Made by a program: the position numbers and the translations under genes
Shown: piece after piece, positions 30,101 through 42,084 of the stretch
How positions within the stretch are numbered: the stretch's first letter is position 1
Layout of the letters: every line of letters begins with the position of its first letter
DNA from: Chrysaora quinquecirrha
Taxonomy: Eukaryota > Cnidaria > Scyphozoa > Semaeostomeae > Pelagiidae
NCBI GenBank assembly: GCA_014526335.1
Contig: JACTAT010000036.1
Coordinates: forward strand, 434,001-498,000
Length of the DNA stretch: 64,000 nucleotides
Direction: 5' to 3'
The notes under the pieces: generated by a model
Seen by the model: only the letters and a program-made list of their open reading frames with translations
Told to the model about the DNA's origin: nothing
Database searches by the model: none

Positions 30101-33010
30101 TCAGCATAACAACAGCAAAACCTAGTTCATGCTACGCAACGTTGAAAACTGTTACTAAAACATCGATGAATAGCTGAATGAATTATGCAGGTTGTTTAAG
30201 GTCTGCTTTAGAAACAATTTTTGAAGAATAGAAAACATTTCAATAATAAATAGCCTTTTGCATGAAAAATTAATGTCACAAAGAGAGCGAATTGAAATGA
30301 ATATGGGGAGTGTTCCATGTCGCTAAAAGCATTTAAACAATCGATTACGTTTTGCCATTTTAGAACTGCGAAACGCTTATCTATTACATTAAAAATCTTA
30401 TAGGCATATATACAAGAATACATGTTCCTTATTCCCTACAAAATTTGATATCATTTGAACTGGGCTTCTGGGGGCTTCGTGATCATAGATCTGACGATTA
30501 TTCCACTGAGCTTTGCAGCCCAATGAAATGGCTGACAAACTCTCCGAATTAAATCCTGAGACCCAAGTTTGAGCCCTACTGTTCAGAAACCTGATGGCGA
30601 TACGACAGATCAGGGAGTTAGGTGGAAATAGATCGACGATACAGCCAACAAGTTCTCCACGTGAAACACCCCAACTCAATTCAGAAGGGTAGATTTTCCC
30701 ACTAGTAGCATACCGTAGTAATAATTTGAACTTAAATCTATGATAAGCTGAAAACACTAAGCCAAAAGCCAAAATAGCTCAAGGAAAGCAGCCGATGAAC
30801 TGAAGGTGGTGGTGATGGGTGAAATGGTGTAGTTAAGGCTAGTTGCTGTGATCTCAGTAGAAGGTTAGCTAATTGGGACCTCAACCCTGGCTGTGACGCT
30901 ACCGTAGCTTGGGCTCGAATCCCGACCTCGCTGAGCTTCGGACACCATGAGCCAGTCAGATTAGGCCACGACGCCACAGCACCTTCTCTTCAAGATACAC
31001 ACATAAATAACCAAGCCACAAGACTTCCCTCACGTTTAGCAATATAGTGCTTCCGTCATAGCTTTAATCAGTGCCATATTTCTGAAAGTGCTCCCTCGAA
31101 TGTCAAACGCAAGGATCGATTCTCCAGTAATAGCATAACACAACTGATAGGATTTAAACGGAGTCATGTCCGTTGATGAAAGGAATACTGTGTATACTGA
31201 AATACTAATGAAAGTTCGAATAAGATCTGATGTTAGTTCTAGATTTGCCTTTTATTTAACTTTTATTTTTTGTTATTAAACAACATTTCAAGACGGATTT
31301 TCATCGCTTCTAAAGATATCCAAAATGTTATCTAAAATCCAAATAGAATTTCTTTTGCCTACAAGACTATTTGCTAAAGACTAACTCTTTCAAAGCTGAC
31401 TTATAGACTTTTCTTAATTGCTTTTCGTCGTATATTTTCACTTCTACACTTGCGAAATGTCATCCTTTTATCGAGGTTGATATATTTTGATTAAATTTGT
31501 GGTTGTCAAAGAAGAGAGGATAAATCTAATTGAAAAGATGAATTTTCGCTTTGGTGGATACAGCTGAGCAAACTTCAGGACAAGGAGCCGAAACTGGAAA
31601 CTTTTGTTGATGCGAAATTAAGAACAAATCGTAAACGGCTGTCTAATATTACAATCGGATGTTTTCTAAGAATTATGTTCTTTTGAATCGAGATTTTGAC
31701 CATGCAAAACTCGCCTATCTGATACGTATTTTACGAGCAAAATTCCTGAATCGAAGTGCTGAATTTACACGGTCATTTCAAATGAGGGCGAAATCAACCT
31801 TAAAAATCCTTTATGCTTTTTGAAAAATCACTTTAATATTTAGAAAAATCTTTAGAAAATCCAAAGGAAATCTTTAAAAATCCAAAGGAAATCGTCAGAT
31901 TTCTTTGCTATGTTATCAAATTATCGAAAATCTTGTCCACGTTTTGATGGAAGTGTTGCACTTAGACTTTTGAAGTGCTGCACTTATGAATGTGCTTTGG
32001 AGTCGTGGTGTCATCCAGCTGACTAGTGGTAACAGAAGCTCAGTGTGGTTAGGGTGCGAGCCCGGCCACGGTAGCGTCATGGCCAGGGTCAAGGTCTCTA
32101 ATAGTTAACCCACTACTGGGATGCTTCCTGAGAGCTGCTTTAAGCATGAAAGAGTCTAAAGAGTGTCTGGTACTGGAGTCGGCAAATAATTAGAGCAATA
32201 TCGAATACTAGTCGAATATCGAATACTAGTCGAATATCGAATACTAGTCGAATACTAGTCGCTAGACACTTCAACCTGTCTGCTTTTAAAAAGTATTCTA
32301 TACTACAAGCGTTTAAATCAAACCATTTAATATTACATAGAAACAAGTTTTAGACAATGTCACTTACATTCTCAACATCGATGACATGTGCGATGTCCGT
32401 GCAGCCATTTTCTATCTCAGCATCATTAATTGGACGAACACGAACTGCGACCTAAAAGAACAAATTTGGTATTCAGTATGTATCCTGATCGAAAGATCGA
32501 AAAAAGCGAGAGAATAGGTAGCAAAAGAGGTAATAGAATATAATAGCAAAGATGAAAAGTTGATGCAGTCAGCATCTTAAACTAAGGAAAATGTTGAAAA
32601 ATCCGACTTTGAGACGTTATAAAATCATTTCTAGATAAGATACGAAAATTCTGACTGCAGTTTTAAAAACAGTGCGTTAAAATCTTTGGGAAAGTGGGGA
32701 AAAACGCAGTTTTAAGGAGTATGAATTGTCTTAAGTTATATGACCATCAAACCGAATAACAAACCAATCAAACAAAGAATTAAGTAAGCAAGTTAATTTT
32801 CTTCATTAACCAGGTTTCTTCCCGTATTTTTTTAAAAATAGTTAAGAATATTTCTGGCTGAAAATAGGCAAAAATTGAAGAACAGCAAGCCTCTTGAAAT
32901 GGTGCTTATCAAAATTTACTGCCTTCTATCAAGAAAACGGTGCGCTAAAAATTCTTACAAACCTGTAACTTAATTCTATTATCTTCATCATTCGACTTTT
33001 CTATGCCCAT
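14353..33010 (-). CDS. KIF19: Kinesin-8 motor KIF19, complete, 21 exons, one frame break
   Basis: The minus-strand exons are 33010-32963 (ATG), 32451-32368, 28992-28882, 27589-27502, 26934-26798, 26416-26201, 25661-25554, 25289-25211, 24767-24700, 24306-24184, 23469-23343, 21948-21846, 21258-21181, 20473-19930, 19357-19245, 18768-18723, 18471-18339, 17601-17483, 16528-16184, 15519-15340 and 14603-14353 (TAG). All phases agree, apart from one missing base at about 20122-20125 in exon 14. The inferred length is 1033 residues, close to vertebrate KIF19 (about 1000). The motor domain has P-loop GPTGAGKT (about 108-115, split between exons 4 and 5), switch I NKTSSRSH (about 217) and switch II DLAGSE (about 253). 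[12 protein letters not shown] and DSLGGN follow. After it come neck and coiled-coil segments ([38 protein letters not shown]), then a basic Ser-rich tail. KIF19 is a plus-end motor and microtubule depolymeriser that limits motile cilium length in vertebrates. Confidence 0.97.
14797..15012. mobile_element. MITE, CCAAACGATCAAACATTG family (copy 2)
   Basis: It starts near GCATCTGCCGAACAATCAAA and ends with CAGATGTTGGCCATGGTTTA, with inner TTGCTTGACAAGCAATG motifs. Just upstream, 14669-14795 carries a separate short inverted pair (GTCGCTCTTCTCGTGCG with ACACGAAAAGAGCGAC). Both lie in the last KIF19 intron. Confidence 0.55.
16653..16898. mobile_element. MITE, GGCTAAACTAGGAGACATG family (copy 1)
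   Basis: The ends are inverted: CTATGGCTAAACTAGGAGAC on the left and GTCTCCTAGTTTGGCCAGG on the right. The body has CGCGCGAC and ACAACAGAAACATTT-type motifs that are shared with the copies at 48388-48682 and 63765-63966. It lies in KIF19 intron 18. Confidence 0.8.
17220..17455. repeat. Inverted repeat ending in tRNA-like SINE head
   Basis: GAGCTATAGAGCTCAATGAA to CAAGGCT (17227-17284) is repeated inverted at 17335-17396 (AGCCTTGGGCTGTATAACTC to CTCTATAGCT). The right side continues into a tRNA-like segment with box B GGTTCGAATCC. The same tRNA-like module occurs at 53700-53795. Confidence 0.65.
18102..18220. repeat. 15-bp minisatellite
   Basis: About seven tandem copies of a GACAGCGATAACTGC-type unit have small variants (GACCGATAACTG, GACAGTGATAACTGC). 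It lies in KIF19 intron 17 and has no coding role. Confidence 0.9.
19677..19862 (+). mobile_element. tRNA-derived SINE, family A (copy 2)
   Basis: The head is GCTGCTGTGGCAGCATGG. The body has GTGGTGTCAGGAGCTCGGTG and CCACGCAGCATCACAGCCAG. The tail is AACACCATTTCACCATCACC. It is more diverged at box B than other copies. It lies in KIF19 intron 14. Confidence 0.7.
23560..23680. mobile_element. MITE fragment, CCAAACGATCAAACATTG family
   Basis: The motifs TTGTTTGTCAAACATATT, AAATTTGCTTCTCAAG and AAAACATTGTTCGTCG match the left half of the copy at 10571-10826. The right half is missing. It lies in the KIF19 intron upstream of exon 11. Confidence 0.5.
26555..26745. mobile_element. MITE, CCAAACGATCAAACATTG family
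   Basis: The motifs GGCCAAACATTCGAGACTTG, ACAAAACATTGCTTGCC and ACGAACAATGTTTTGTGAAG are in family order. The ends are eroded. It lies in KIF19 intron 5. Confidence 0.5.
26950..27495. repeat. (GAT)n microsatellite filling KIF19 intron 4
   Basis: Over 500 bp is almost pure GAT/ATG triplet repeat with scattered variants. The intron is 27501-26935, so practically the whole intron is repeat. Long poly-Asp, poly-Met or poly-Ile reading frames here are artefacts of the repeat. Confidence 0.97.
28110..28520. repeat. Pyrimidine-rich degenerate minisatellite
   Basis: Irregular tandem units of about 20-24 bp, of the type TCTATCCACTCTCTCCCTC, run through KIF19 intron 3. Long open frames arise only from the T/C-rich composition. 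Confidence 0.85.
29637..29806 (-). mobile_element. tRNA-derived SINE, family A (copy 3)
   Basis: On the minus strand the head is AAGGTGCTGTGGCGTCGTGG, box B is GGGTTCGAGCCC, and the tail contains GCGCTAAAACACCATTTCAC. This is one of the best-preserved copies and is useful as a family reference. It lies in KIF19 intron 2. Confidence 0.85.
30801..30985 (-). mobile_element. tRNA-derived SINE, family A (copy 4)
   Basis: Minus-strand copy: AAGGTGCTGTGGCGTCGTGG head, box B GGATTCGAGCCC, body with GTCACAGCCAGGGTTGAGG, and a CACCATTTCACCCATCACC tail. It lies in KIF19 intron 2. Confidence 0.85.
31991..32122 (+). mobile_element. tRNA-derived SINE, family A (copy 5, 3' truncated)
   Basis: The head includes GGAGTCGTGGTGTCATCCAG. 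The box B region is diverged (GGGTGCGAGCCC). The copy stops after GTTAACCCACTACTGGGATG without the usual tail. Confidence 0.75.
32190..32262. repeat. Short tandem repeat, TCGAATACTAG units
   Basis: About four units of TATCGAATACTAGTCGAA in tandem lie 105 bp from KIF19 exon 2. Confidence 0.85.
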
Positions 33011-34866
33011 TGTAATTTTGGAAAAAACTTGCTAAATACAAGATTCAATGCGCAATCGTTTGCTCCATATAGAAAGGATCTACGTGCTACAACATTCGCT
33101 CCTGACTCTCAAATCCCATAACAATCGATCTAGCTGGGCTTTTTATTTCCTTATGATCACCAATCATCTTCCGTGTAGAAGACGTGTACTTTTTCATGGC
33201 ATAGAATTACCTTGAGGCAAACTGACAACTACCAGTTCACACTGACAACTATTAGACAATATAATTCGTATATCGTAATCAAAGACAACTTGTATGGAAT
33301 TCCACCTGTTCTAGCTTTGTGTTTGATCTGTTTTTTGTTTTAAGTTTCAGCAGATGTTCAACCTCTATGTTCAACTGAGTTGTTCATCAAAGACGGGCAG
33401 TTCACAGAAAAGATAGGAAACGAAATGAACGTTTTAGACATCTGTCTAACACAGCGTCTGAAAACATTCAGGAAAATGCCCACTAGATAAGTTTCAGACG
33501 GTATTTTTCTTGAAAGATCAATAATTTATTGACAATAAGGTGCTAGGCAAGTTTTCTATTTCTATAAGACCTTCATATCATATCATAGCTATCTCATATC
33601 TTAGTTCTAGCATTTCAAAGTTTTCTGCACAAATCCTGTGTAATTCAAGACAAGATCCAAACAAAGCTTTGAAGGCATCTCATAACTCAATAAGTACACA
33701 TTTTTTATATATAAGGAACAGCTTTATAAGGAACTTGAAGCTGAATATTCCCAAAAAATTAATGAAATTTAAGAAACTTTCAGCTTTATTTTGTTGACAA
33801 ATTTAGGAACTCCAGCGTCAACTCAGACCAAAGGTTCCTTATTGAAAAACATGTACTTCTGGGGAAAATGTCACTGCTGGGTCTTAAAGGGGATGCCTAG
33901 CATCAACTTTCTAATAATATGGGTGTAACACTGGGTGTGGCACTCAGGACAGCCCTAAACTTTTGGATAACTAACTCTTTTCCATTAAGCTGTATTCTGT
34001 TCTTAGATGGCAAGGAACTCATTTTTTCAGACTCAGTGATTCTCTGAGGGGGTTTTGTGCCCCCAATGCCCCTATAATGAGCTTTTACATGGGAAATACC
34101 CCAGACATGAGTACATTCTATTTTTAGAAATAGAAATTTTAGAAGAAATGGTGTAAGCATGGGGATGTGGGGGTGGCTGCCCCCTACCCTTGAAAAATTG
34201 CCAAATTCTTATATTTCCCAATTATTTTGCCCCAAATTTGTTGCAAATTTGTTGCCCTGCTGCCCTGTGTTGCTTCTGATGCTCCTGTTAGGAACTAGAA
34301 AATCTCATAGCAAAAAGGCTCTAACTATTTTAGGCATGACTTCCAAAAGGAGGGGGGTTTGGGGTTTCATAGGTTGCAGGTTTAGTTGATTTTTGCAATC
34401 AGGCTTCAGGTTTTATGCAAAATTTGTGCTGCAAGCTGCAGGATTCAATTTTCGGAGTTTTGATTTTTGGCAGGTTCTGGTTGGTGCAGATTTCTCAGGA
34501 TTTTTCGGGATCTCACAAAGCCCTGCAAAAGATCTTTTAGTTTTCATACCACTGAGATTACCTTGCCAGCCAAAGATACCTTTTAGACTTTGCAACATCT
34601 TGTAACACAAAAAAGTTATCTTCCGTTGGCTTTTTTCACATTGGTCTCCAGCAGGGGTGCCAGAACCATGGGGTAATAGGGGTGGCTGCTCCCTTGTCCT
34701 AGCAAAAACTGCCAAACTCTTTTGATTGTTTTGCCTCAAAAAAGTTGTTGCTTCTGGCACCCCTCCTGACCTCCAGATCAGATTATGTACTTGGGAATGA
34801 TTGCAATTTGCAACAGAAATTAATATATCAACCACTTCAGTAAACAAATACAATTGCAGTTTTTAC

Positions 34867-35150
34867 CGTAAGGGACTGGATATCTTCTTTATCCGTCGTC
34901 AATTTTTGTTGAAGGTCTTTCATACTGACTTTCTTTTAATTCATTAGGCCGCTAAAAGCTGTTTTTCTTTGGCAGGTTTATTTCCTAAATGAAACAAACA
35001 AAAAGTTCATTATTGGATTTTGTGATAGCTAAAAGCAGGGTAAACAAGCATGGGCCTAAAATATATTATTTCTACCTCAGAATTTAACCGCACTAATAGA
35101 TTTTATCACGTCTTTTATCACCTTACCAATTTTGATTTGCTGGTAGCCAT
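34867..35150 (-). other. Candidate 5' leader exons of KIF19
   Basis: Two exon-like segments lie upstream of the KIF19 ATG on the same strand. One ends at 35127 with donor TTG|gtaagg and contains an ATG at 35150. The other, 34984-34867, has acceptor catttag and donor ACG|gtaaaa. The second contains ATG 34923 (MKDLQQKLTTDKEDIQSLT). If spliced to an acceptor at 33032/33031 it stays in frame with the KIF19 start through QVFSKIT. This could be a spliced 5' UTR or an N-terminal extension. The frame before ATG 34923 has stops, so the 35150 ATG does not read through. Confidence 0.35.
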
Positions 35151-36894
35151 TTTTAAGCTCTAAACTTTCTTGCTTCCTGGCAACACTTGACGAGGCGATA
35201 TGGGTTGAATAAAATGCAGATCCAAATGAAACTAACTAATTTAATCAAGTAACAGTGGATTTATAAGTAAAGTATCTAAAACGACCCAGTTTATCCATAA
35301 TTTATTAGCCAAAACCGACTATCTTCGTGTCATCTGTGTTTTCACATCGAAAACGAAGTTAGGCCACGTGACATGTCGTTCGTCCCTTGGATACAGATAA
35401 TGGCTTCTTAGCAACATAAAACTTTGAATTTGCAGCTTTGCAGCAGCAAGAAAGAATTATATAAAAAATTTATCACTTTCAATGACAAATTAAATTTTAA
35501 ATTACTGTTCCTTTTCAGTTCCACTGTTTCATTTGATAATTGTTGATTATCGATCGTTATTATCACAACCAAAACCTACTTTTTCCCTTCCCATAACACA
35601 ATTTGTATCTCTGATTACAATTCTCTATTTTAGCTACTTAAAATGTAGCTACTTAAAATGTATTTATCATTATACAGAAATTGGCACAGCCATTTATTCA
35701 CGCACGCAGTGCATCATGTTATAGTGCCTTAGAGTTCTGATGGATAGATTTTGATGGGGATCGAATAATGTTAGATGTTAGATCTTAGAAGGGTTTTTAT
35801 ATGAAAGCAAATTCTGCGAACTTTTTAACTTTTAGTAGCAAACGGACCTGTACTACTCGACTATCTGATTACACCTTATCCAACAAGCAACTTGACTTTT
35901 GGTCCAGCCCTTAAAGTTGCTTAAAATATCTGGTATTTCAGCCCTCGCAGAATGACTGATTTGAAAACCCCCTAAAAACTCTTTCTTGGCTCTTTTCTTG
36001 CTCTTCAATGTAATTGTCAAGTTTGCAATCTCAGCTCTAGTTGCTTATTTACCAGTTGCTCATTAAAAAAAAGTTTAATGGGCTTAGTATTGTCCGGCTT
36101 GCAAAATATAACATTACAGGGATCAACAAAGAAGCTGTAAGGTGTAAACAACTACACAGTAAGAAAGTCCTCCAACTTGAACCTTTTTGGTTGAAATCGC
36201 TTTTTTCACATCACACATCGTTGTATCACACATCAAGTATTGTCAATTCAAGCCAGAATCTTGAAGAAAAAGCGCCAACATGTGCTTTTCATTTTTATAT
36301 TGTTGTCAAAACAAATATGTACTCTTAAATCTTGCTTAGACTCGTAAGCAACTGAGGGCTGAATCCCCAATAATATGAGCAACTTTGAGGGCTTGCATCG
36401 AGTGCAGGAGGTTACTTAAAAGAGCGTATTTTAAAATAAAGTAAAGTACAAAGAAGAGAACAGTACTGACAAAAATCTAGCTACAACCTCCCTCCTAGTT
36501 GAAGTTGAGCAGCTCAACGAACTTTACCTTAACATAAATAATAACGGTTCTCATGATTCTCATTATTTTATCTTGATCTTTATCATCGTGCATTCGTTTT
36601 TATCGAGCCAGTGAACGATATGCTGTTTATTGTGCACTGAAAATGAAGATTTGAAACGTCATTCTCGTCGCATTGATATTAAATATTAAAGCGAGGATTA
36701 ACATATGATGTAATCCCAAAGATTATCCCAGTCAAGTGGGAGAGCGTCGTTCAAAGAAGAGATGCTATGGGAAGATTATGTTCTACAGAGATTGGTTGAT
36801 TAAAGAAAAACAATTAATGCAAAGTTGCAGAATGTGAAGTAGCTAAAAGTGAGTAATCCTCTAACCGATTAATAACACTAAGGGTACATTTGTG

Positions 36895-37315
36895 CAGTAG
36901 CTACAGTGGAGGGTGTGTATGCAGTACAGTGGAGGAATATCGTCAGTACAATGGAGGGATACCATCAGGGGGGCTCAAAGGGGGGAGGGTCAAAAAACCG
37001 TAAAACCGCAATTCTTTTAGCCAAAAATCGTACAAGCGTACATGTGTTTTGTTGAAACCGTAAAACCGCACCGAAATCGCAGATTGGAAAACCATAAAAC
37101 CGTACTTTTTGAAGGTTAAAAACCGTGAAACCGCTTTAAAAATGTCGAAAAACCACAAACTGTCATGCCCAATGACCCCCTCCATTACCCTGGGTGCCCT
37201 TCCATCAGTTCAGTGGAGGATGTTCACATAGAGGAGGCATATCATCAGTACAGCGGAGGGAAACCATTAGTACTGTGGAGGGATACCATCAGTACAGTGG
37301 AGGATATTCAGTATT
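36895..37315. repeat. Two interleaved degenerate tandem repeats
   Basis: ATCAGTACAGTGGAGGGATA-type units occur at 36895-36965 and 37200-37310. Between them, at 37000-37155, is a second repeat built on AACCGTAAAACCGC. The first unit recurs at 50870-50955. Confidence 0.8.
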
Positions 37316-38574
37316 GCAAGTACGACACCAAATCAAGCGTGCTGAATCATTCAATGGCTAAGCAGAAAAACAACAACAAACTTATATTATTTTCATAATA
37401 AAGCACTGCGCTCACCTGCAGTAATTCTTTGATAAACAAAAACAACTTCTCGTAGCGTAAGCAACTTTCTGTTCTTTCCAGTCGAGTTGAAGGAACTGTT
37501 GATAACAAGAACATGTGGCGTCAAAAACCAAAGAATTTCTAAACTCTGAAACTTGGGCGACTAAAAAGTTTCAGATATGACATATGTACAATATCTTTCA
37601 AATTTGTTGCCGATTCAAGCAAGAAATGTGACGTGCATCTTCTGTGCCACGAGGCAGCTGTTTGCTAAACAAGTAGTCTCGAATAAAGTAGAGCTTTTCA
37701 ATAAATTAACTGGATCTCATTTCAATATTTGAGTAAGATAAGCATGTTTTACAGAGAAACGATTATTTTGGATTTATCACAACAAATATTTACCTCGAAT
37801 CACACGCGCTTAAAATGAAAGGGAACAAAATTTCGGCTGACGTATCTCGAAGCAACGTGAAATAACTAGTACCCAGGCGTCAAAATTAATAATTCACAGA
37901 CATTGTTCATAACTAGATCATGAAAATAACCGAACCCGTTTCCTAATGGCCTTCAACATGCAAACAAGAAAAAGAATTTCTTAGCAAGCTTGATTCAGGG
38001 AGCTTTTTTAAGAAATTTCACTACTGGGGAAAATTTGAAAAAAGGGGCCCAAAAGGGTAATACCCCATAGAAGCGGGCGGGTCTTCGCTGCGACAAAATA
38101 CATTATCGTAAATATTGTCACAGTTGCTCCAAACGAAAAACGGCATTTTTTCCTCTTGCGAAGCTCAAACAAAACATTATCGTTACCAATACTGCCCATG
38201 TCTAAAATGCATAATGTAGCTAAATAAAGACAGCAGTTGTCACTTTGAAAAAACTTGTAGTTAATTTTAAACAATTCTTTGGTAAGTGGGAATTGAGAAG
38301 GTCCCAAACTATTAGGGAAATTTTGTGATTTCGGTGCTCACTACTGGGGAAGGCATTGGACATACTGGGGAACCTTCCTCAGTAGTTAAACTCTTAACAA
38401 GTCGCCTTGGCTTGATTGTTTGACTTCTTAGTTGCTTTAGTAATTTAACCGAGCCCCCAAGTTGCGTAATGTTTAGGTAAGTACAGTCAGTTGCTTTTTG
38501 AGCAGTTGCTTATTGCCAAAAGAGTGCACCCTTTTTCGTACTGAAAACTACTGAATGACCCCAGGCTTCACACG

Positions 38575-38756
38575 AAGGTGCTGTGGTGTCATGTCATGGC
38601 CAAAGCCACCTGGCTTGTGGTGTCAGGAGTTCAGGAAGGTATAGGTTCGAGCCCCAGCTACGGTAGCGTCACTGTCAAGGACGAGGTCTCGTTTAGTTAA
38701 CCTACTACTAAGATCCTAGCGACTGGCGCTAAAAACATTATTTCACCTTCACCGTC
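38575..38756 (+). mobile_element. tRNA-derived SINE, family A (copy 6)
   Basis: Full-length copy: AAGGTGCTGTGGTGTCATG head, box B AGGTTCGAGCCC, body with TAGTTAACCTACTACTAAG, and a TTATTTCACCTTCACCGTC tail. Confidence 0.85.
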
Positions 38757-39991
38757 ACGAAAGCGTCATATAACTAAGGCCTTTAAGGTTTTAAACTGTT
38801 AATAAGACATAAATGTACCTCCTCAAAGATATGAAGCCATCATTCTTCTTTTACCAAGAGTCAGTGCTTCATATTGAACTGATAGAATGGATGAGATTAT
38901 TAAACTGCAACAACAATGCAAATTTGGTTATTTGATAAATCAAAATTCGGGTTTTTTGAAGATCAAGTTTTTATTAGTTAGAAAGTCTAGATTAGAAGAT
39001 TGTCCTCTAAAATTGAACACGACATGTTTAATTTAATATCATATTTATTTAAAAATATCACAAAGTAATACTTTATCAAACAAAGGATCTATTTTATCTA
39101 GAGAATTTAAACTTATTTTATAAAGATTGTGTTCATCTAAGCCGTACATTCTCAGATGGAAAAGCTGGCCATTATTGTTCAAAGTATTTCAGGGTACTCT
39201 ATTTGTGTCTATTACGAGAACATAATAGATTGTTCTCCACCTTCCTATTTCACGAGAATATACTAGCTAAATAGATCTAAAAAGGTAATACATTCAATGA
39301 AACGGACATACGTTCAGATTGCACACAAGAATACGAACTTCACCTTCGTTACTAAGTGATGACAAACATTGCTTACATCCTTGCTCCTTTGAGATCAAAT
39401 ATGGCACCAAAGCTTGCATTTTGAAAACTCATATCTCTTTTATTACAAGAGCACGACTTCTTCATCAGCTATGTCTTGGGCTACATTTTGTCGCACCGGA
39501 TTTCCCATAATTCCTGAGCGAAAGAGTGAAAAAGATCAAATCACATTCAAATGAATTAACTACTGTAAGTAAACTCTTCTCTTCTGAAGCTTTCTCTGAG
39601 GCAAAAAGAGGTCTCCCTCTATGCACCACCATATTATGGCCATAGGCCATAGAGTGGTATATAGAGGGGAAGCATAGTCTTCCAACATGGCAAGTTAAAT
39701 GAATGGCAAACATAACCAATAATGAGTTTTATATTTTCACTTTCAATCGTTTAATTCTAAATATTTCCAGGCAAAAAATTAAGCCCCCTCTATGTGCCCC
39801 TCCCAATGTGCCCCTCTTTAATTTTAAGCCCTTCTTCTAAATCTCTAAAGCCAAATTAGTCCTCCTCGGCTGACATGAGCCTTTACAGCACGTCATACAG
39901 TATGCCACAGGACATACAGAGAGTCGTTTCAAAAAATCTAAACAAAAGGTTGAATCTCAAACGATAAGAGCGTTGCTCTGTAAAAAGAAAA

Positions 39992-42046
39992 TTAATATAA
40001 ATTGAAGTAATAACATACCAGTTCTTCAACTCTGTCATAGCTGAAATATTGTGGAAATGCACAGTCGATTTGCTGTACTTGGAAACTCAGTTTACCAGGC
40101 ATCTCTCTGAATGATTGAGATTGATTCTTTAGATCTGATAAGCGCTTTAAAAAGTAATTATATGCTGGAGAAGCCACATCGAGGTCTTCGAGAGTGAAGT
40201 TCAACCTGTTGGGAGAAATTTCTGGACAAGTTAAACGTACTTGTGGACTAAGTTCCCATCTGAAATTCAAGGCAGCACTAACTAGAAATGATGAAAGTGA
40301 AGGTGAAGTGGTGCAGGACTCACAACGAAAATGTTGTGGTTTCCAGCCGTGGTCTTTTCTCTTGTGTTGTAGGCAAGTTGTTAACAAAAATGTGCCCACT
40401 CTCTAGGTGTATAAATGGGTACCTGGTCGGTAGTTATGAGCGTCGTGTGAGGTCGCACCCTGCTATATGATATATGCATTAATACTACAGGTAAAGTGTA
40501 CAGTCAGCTGAGTAGCTCTAGGCTAGAAGTAGACTTTACAGCAACTTTACTTTTTACTTTTTCTTATATTCTGTGCATTGCCTAGCAATTGAAAAGGGAG
40601 ACACTTGAAACCCCCCATTGAAAGAGATCAAAGATTCTGCAAATACTGTAGCAATGAAGTAGAAAATGAAACACACTTTTGTTATCCTGTAAAAATTACA
40701 ACTTTGAACGCAAGATTTTCCTTGAAAAGATTGAAAACCTATGTCCCCAATTTAAATCGATCCCAACAAATGAACAAAAATTCATATATCTAATGACATG
40801 CGAAAATGAAACTTTGATAAAAGATACAAGCGAATTCATTTCAACTATATATGATAAGCGATTACAAGCAAATTAAAAAAAAAAAAAAAACATTAGAGCA
40901 TTTTAGAACCTTTATCTTTATTAACACTCAACTGTAACTTGCGTAACTTGCGTATCTTTTTCTAATTAACATTGTATTTTTTGTTATGTTGTAGTGTAGT
41001 TGTAGACCATGTATCATATGATATAGCGTCGAATTTGAAAAAAAAAAAAAAAAAAAGCATCCACAATGCCGAGACACTGTGGCTGAGGCGTCGCATCTTA
41101 CGGTGGTTCCCGTTATAGGAAATCGCTATTCCCCCCATGAGTCTTCCGCCAGCCAACCGAGGGAGGGGATATCCGGCCCCTAGACCATGTGCTTACGCTT
41201 GGATACCCCTTGCTTACGCTTCCAACTCATTACACTGAACAATTGTGTATTATCCACTCATTGATGTCACAGATTATTTTCCAGTCATCCTGTTGAGGCC
41301 GGTAATGTACTATCGCGCATGCGCCATGAAAGTAACTTTAAATTTTGTGACTTAAAATTTTCAGACTTTGCGTACTGAAAGTTTCTCAAGAGTTTCTTAA
41401 ATATATGTATCAGTGACATAGTAATTGCATCTGAATGATGTTTTAGAATTGATAAGAGCTTCACATCCTTAACTGCCATTTCTGTTTTATTACTAACCAA
41501 GGGAAATATATGACATTCATTTCATCACAGACTCAGCAAACATCTTTAACCCTTTGACGGTAATATAAGCTTGGAATAACAGAAAACAATTTCAATGTAC
41601 CTTTTTTCTACAGCCAGAAAGATGGAGATAAATGGCTTCTTACTCCTTGTCGCTAGCCTCAATATTGTATCGAATAAAGCATCGGTCAAGTCATCATCGT
41701 AGATCACTAAAACGAAGCAATAGATGAAAATGAATATATATGATTATATTTTGCCCAAGTAGTGATCGAGTCAGACTCGCAATCTATGATGGCTGGTTTA
41801 ATTCTAGCCAAGCTTAAACTTGCAACGAAAATTTTGGAGAGTCGCAAACTCTATGTAATTTCAGACAAAAGCAAAAGAAATCATTAAGTGTGGTCACATC
41901 GAGAAGAAGGACTGGGGTCGCATTGCTTAGATAAGCCCTGGGCCATTCAGTGGACCCCCTGTGCTTAGCACCCAAAACCCATACCTTGTACAGACAGCAA
42001 AAGTGTGTGTTTTACTAACTAACTATAACTAACTAACTAACTAACC

Positions 42047-42084
<38 letters not shown>

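Larger units (their letters stand above)
33011..39991. other. Largely gene-free stretch between KIF19 and METTL22
   Basis: It contains candidate KIF19 leader exons (34867-35150), tandem repeats (36895-37315) and a SINE (38575-38756). Around 35880-36410 the sequence carries GTTGCTTAAAATATCTGG and TTTCAGCCCT motifs that recur near 62380-62660, probably an eroded repeat family. No confident protein-coding exon was seen in the remainder. Confidence 0.55.
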
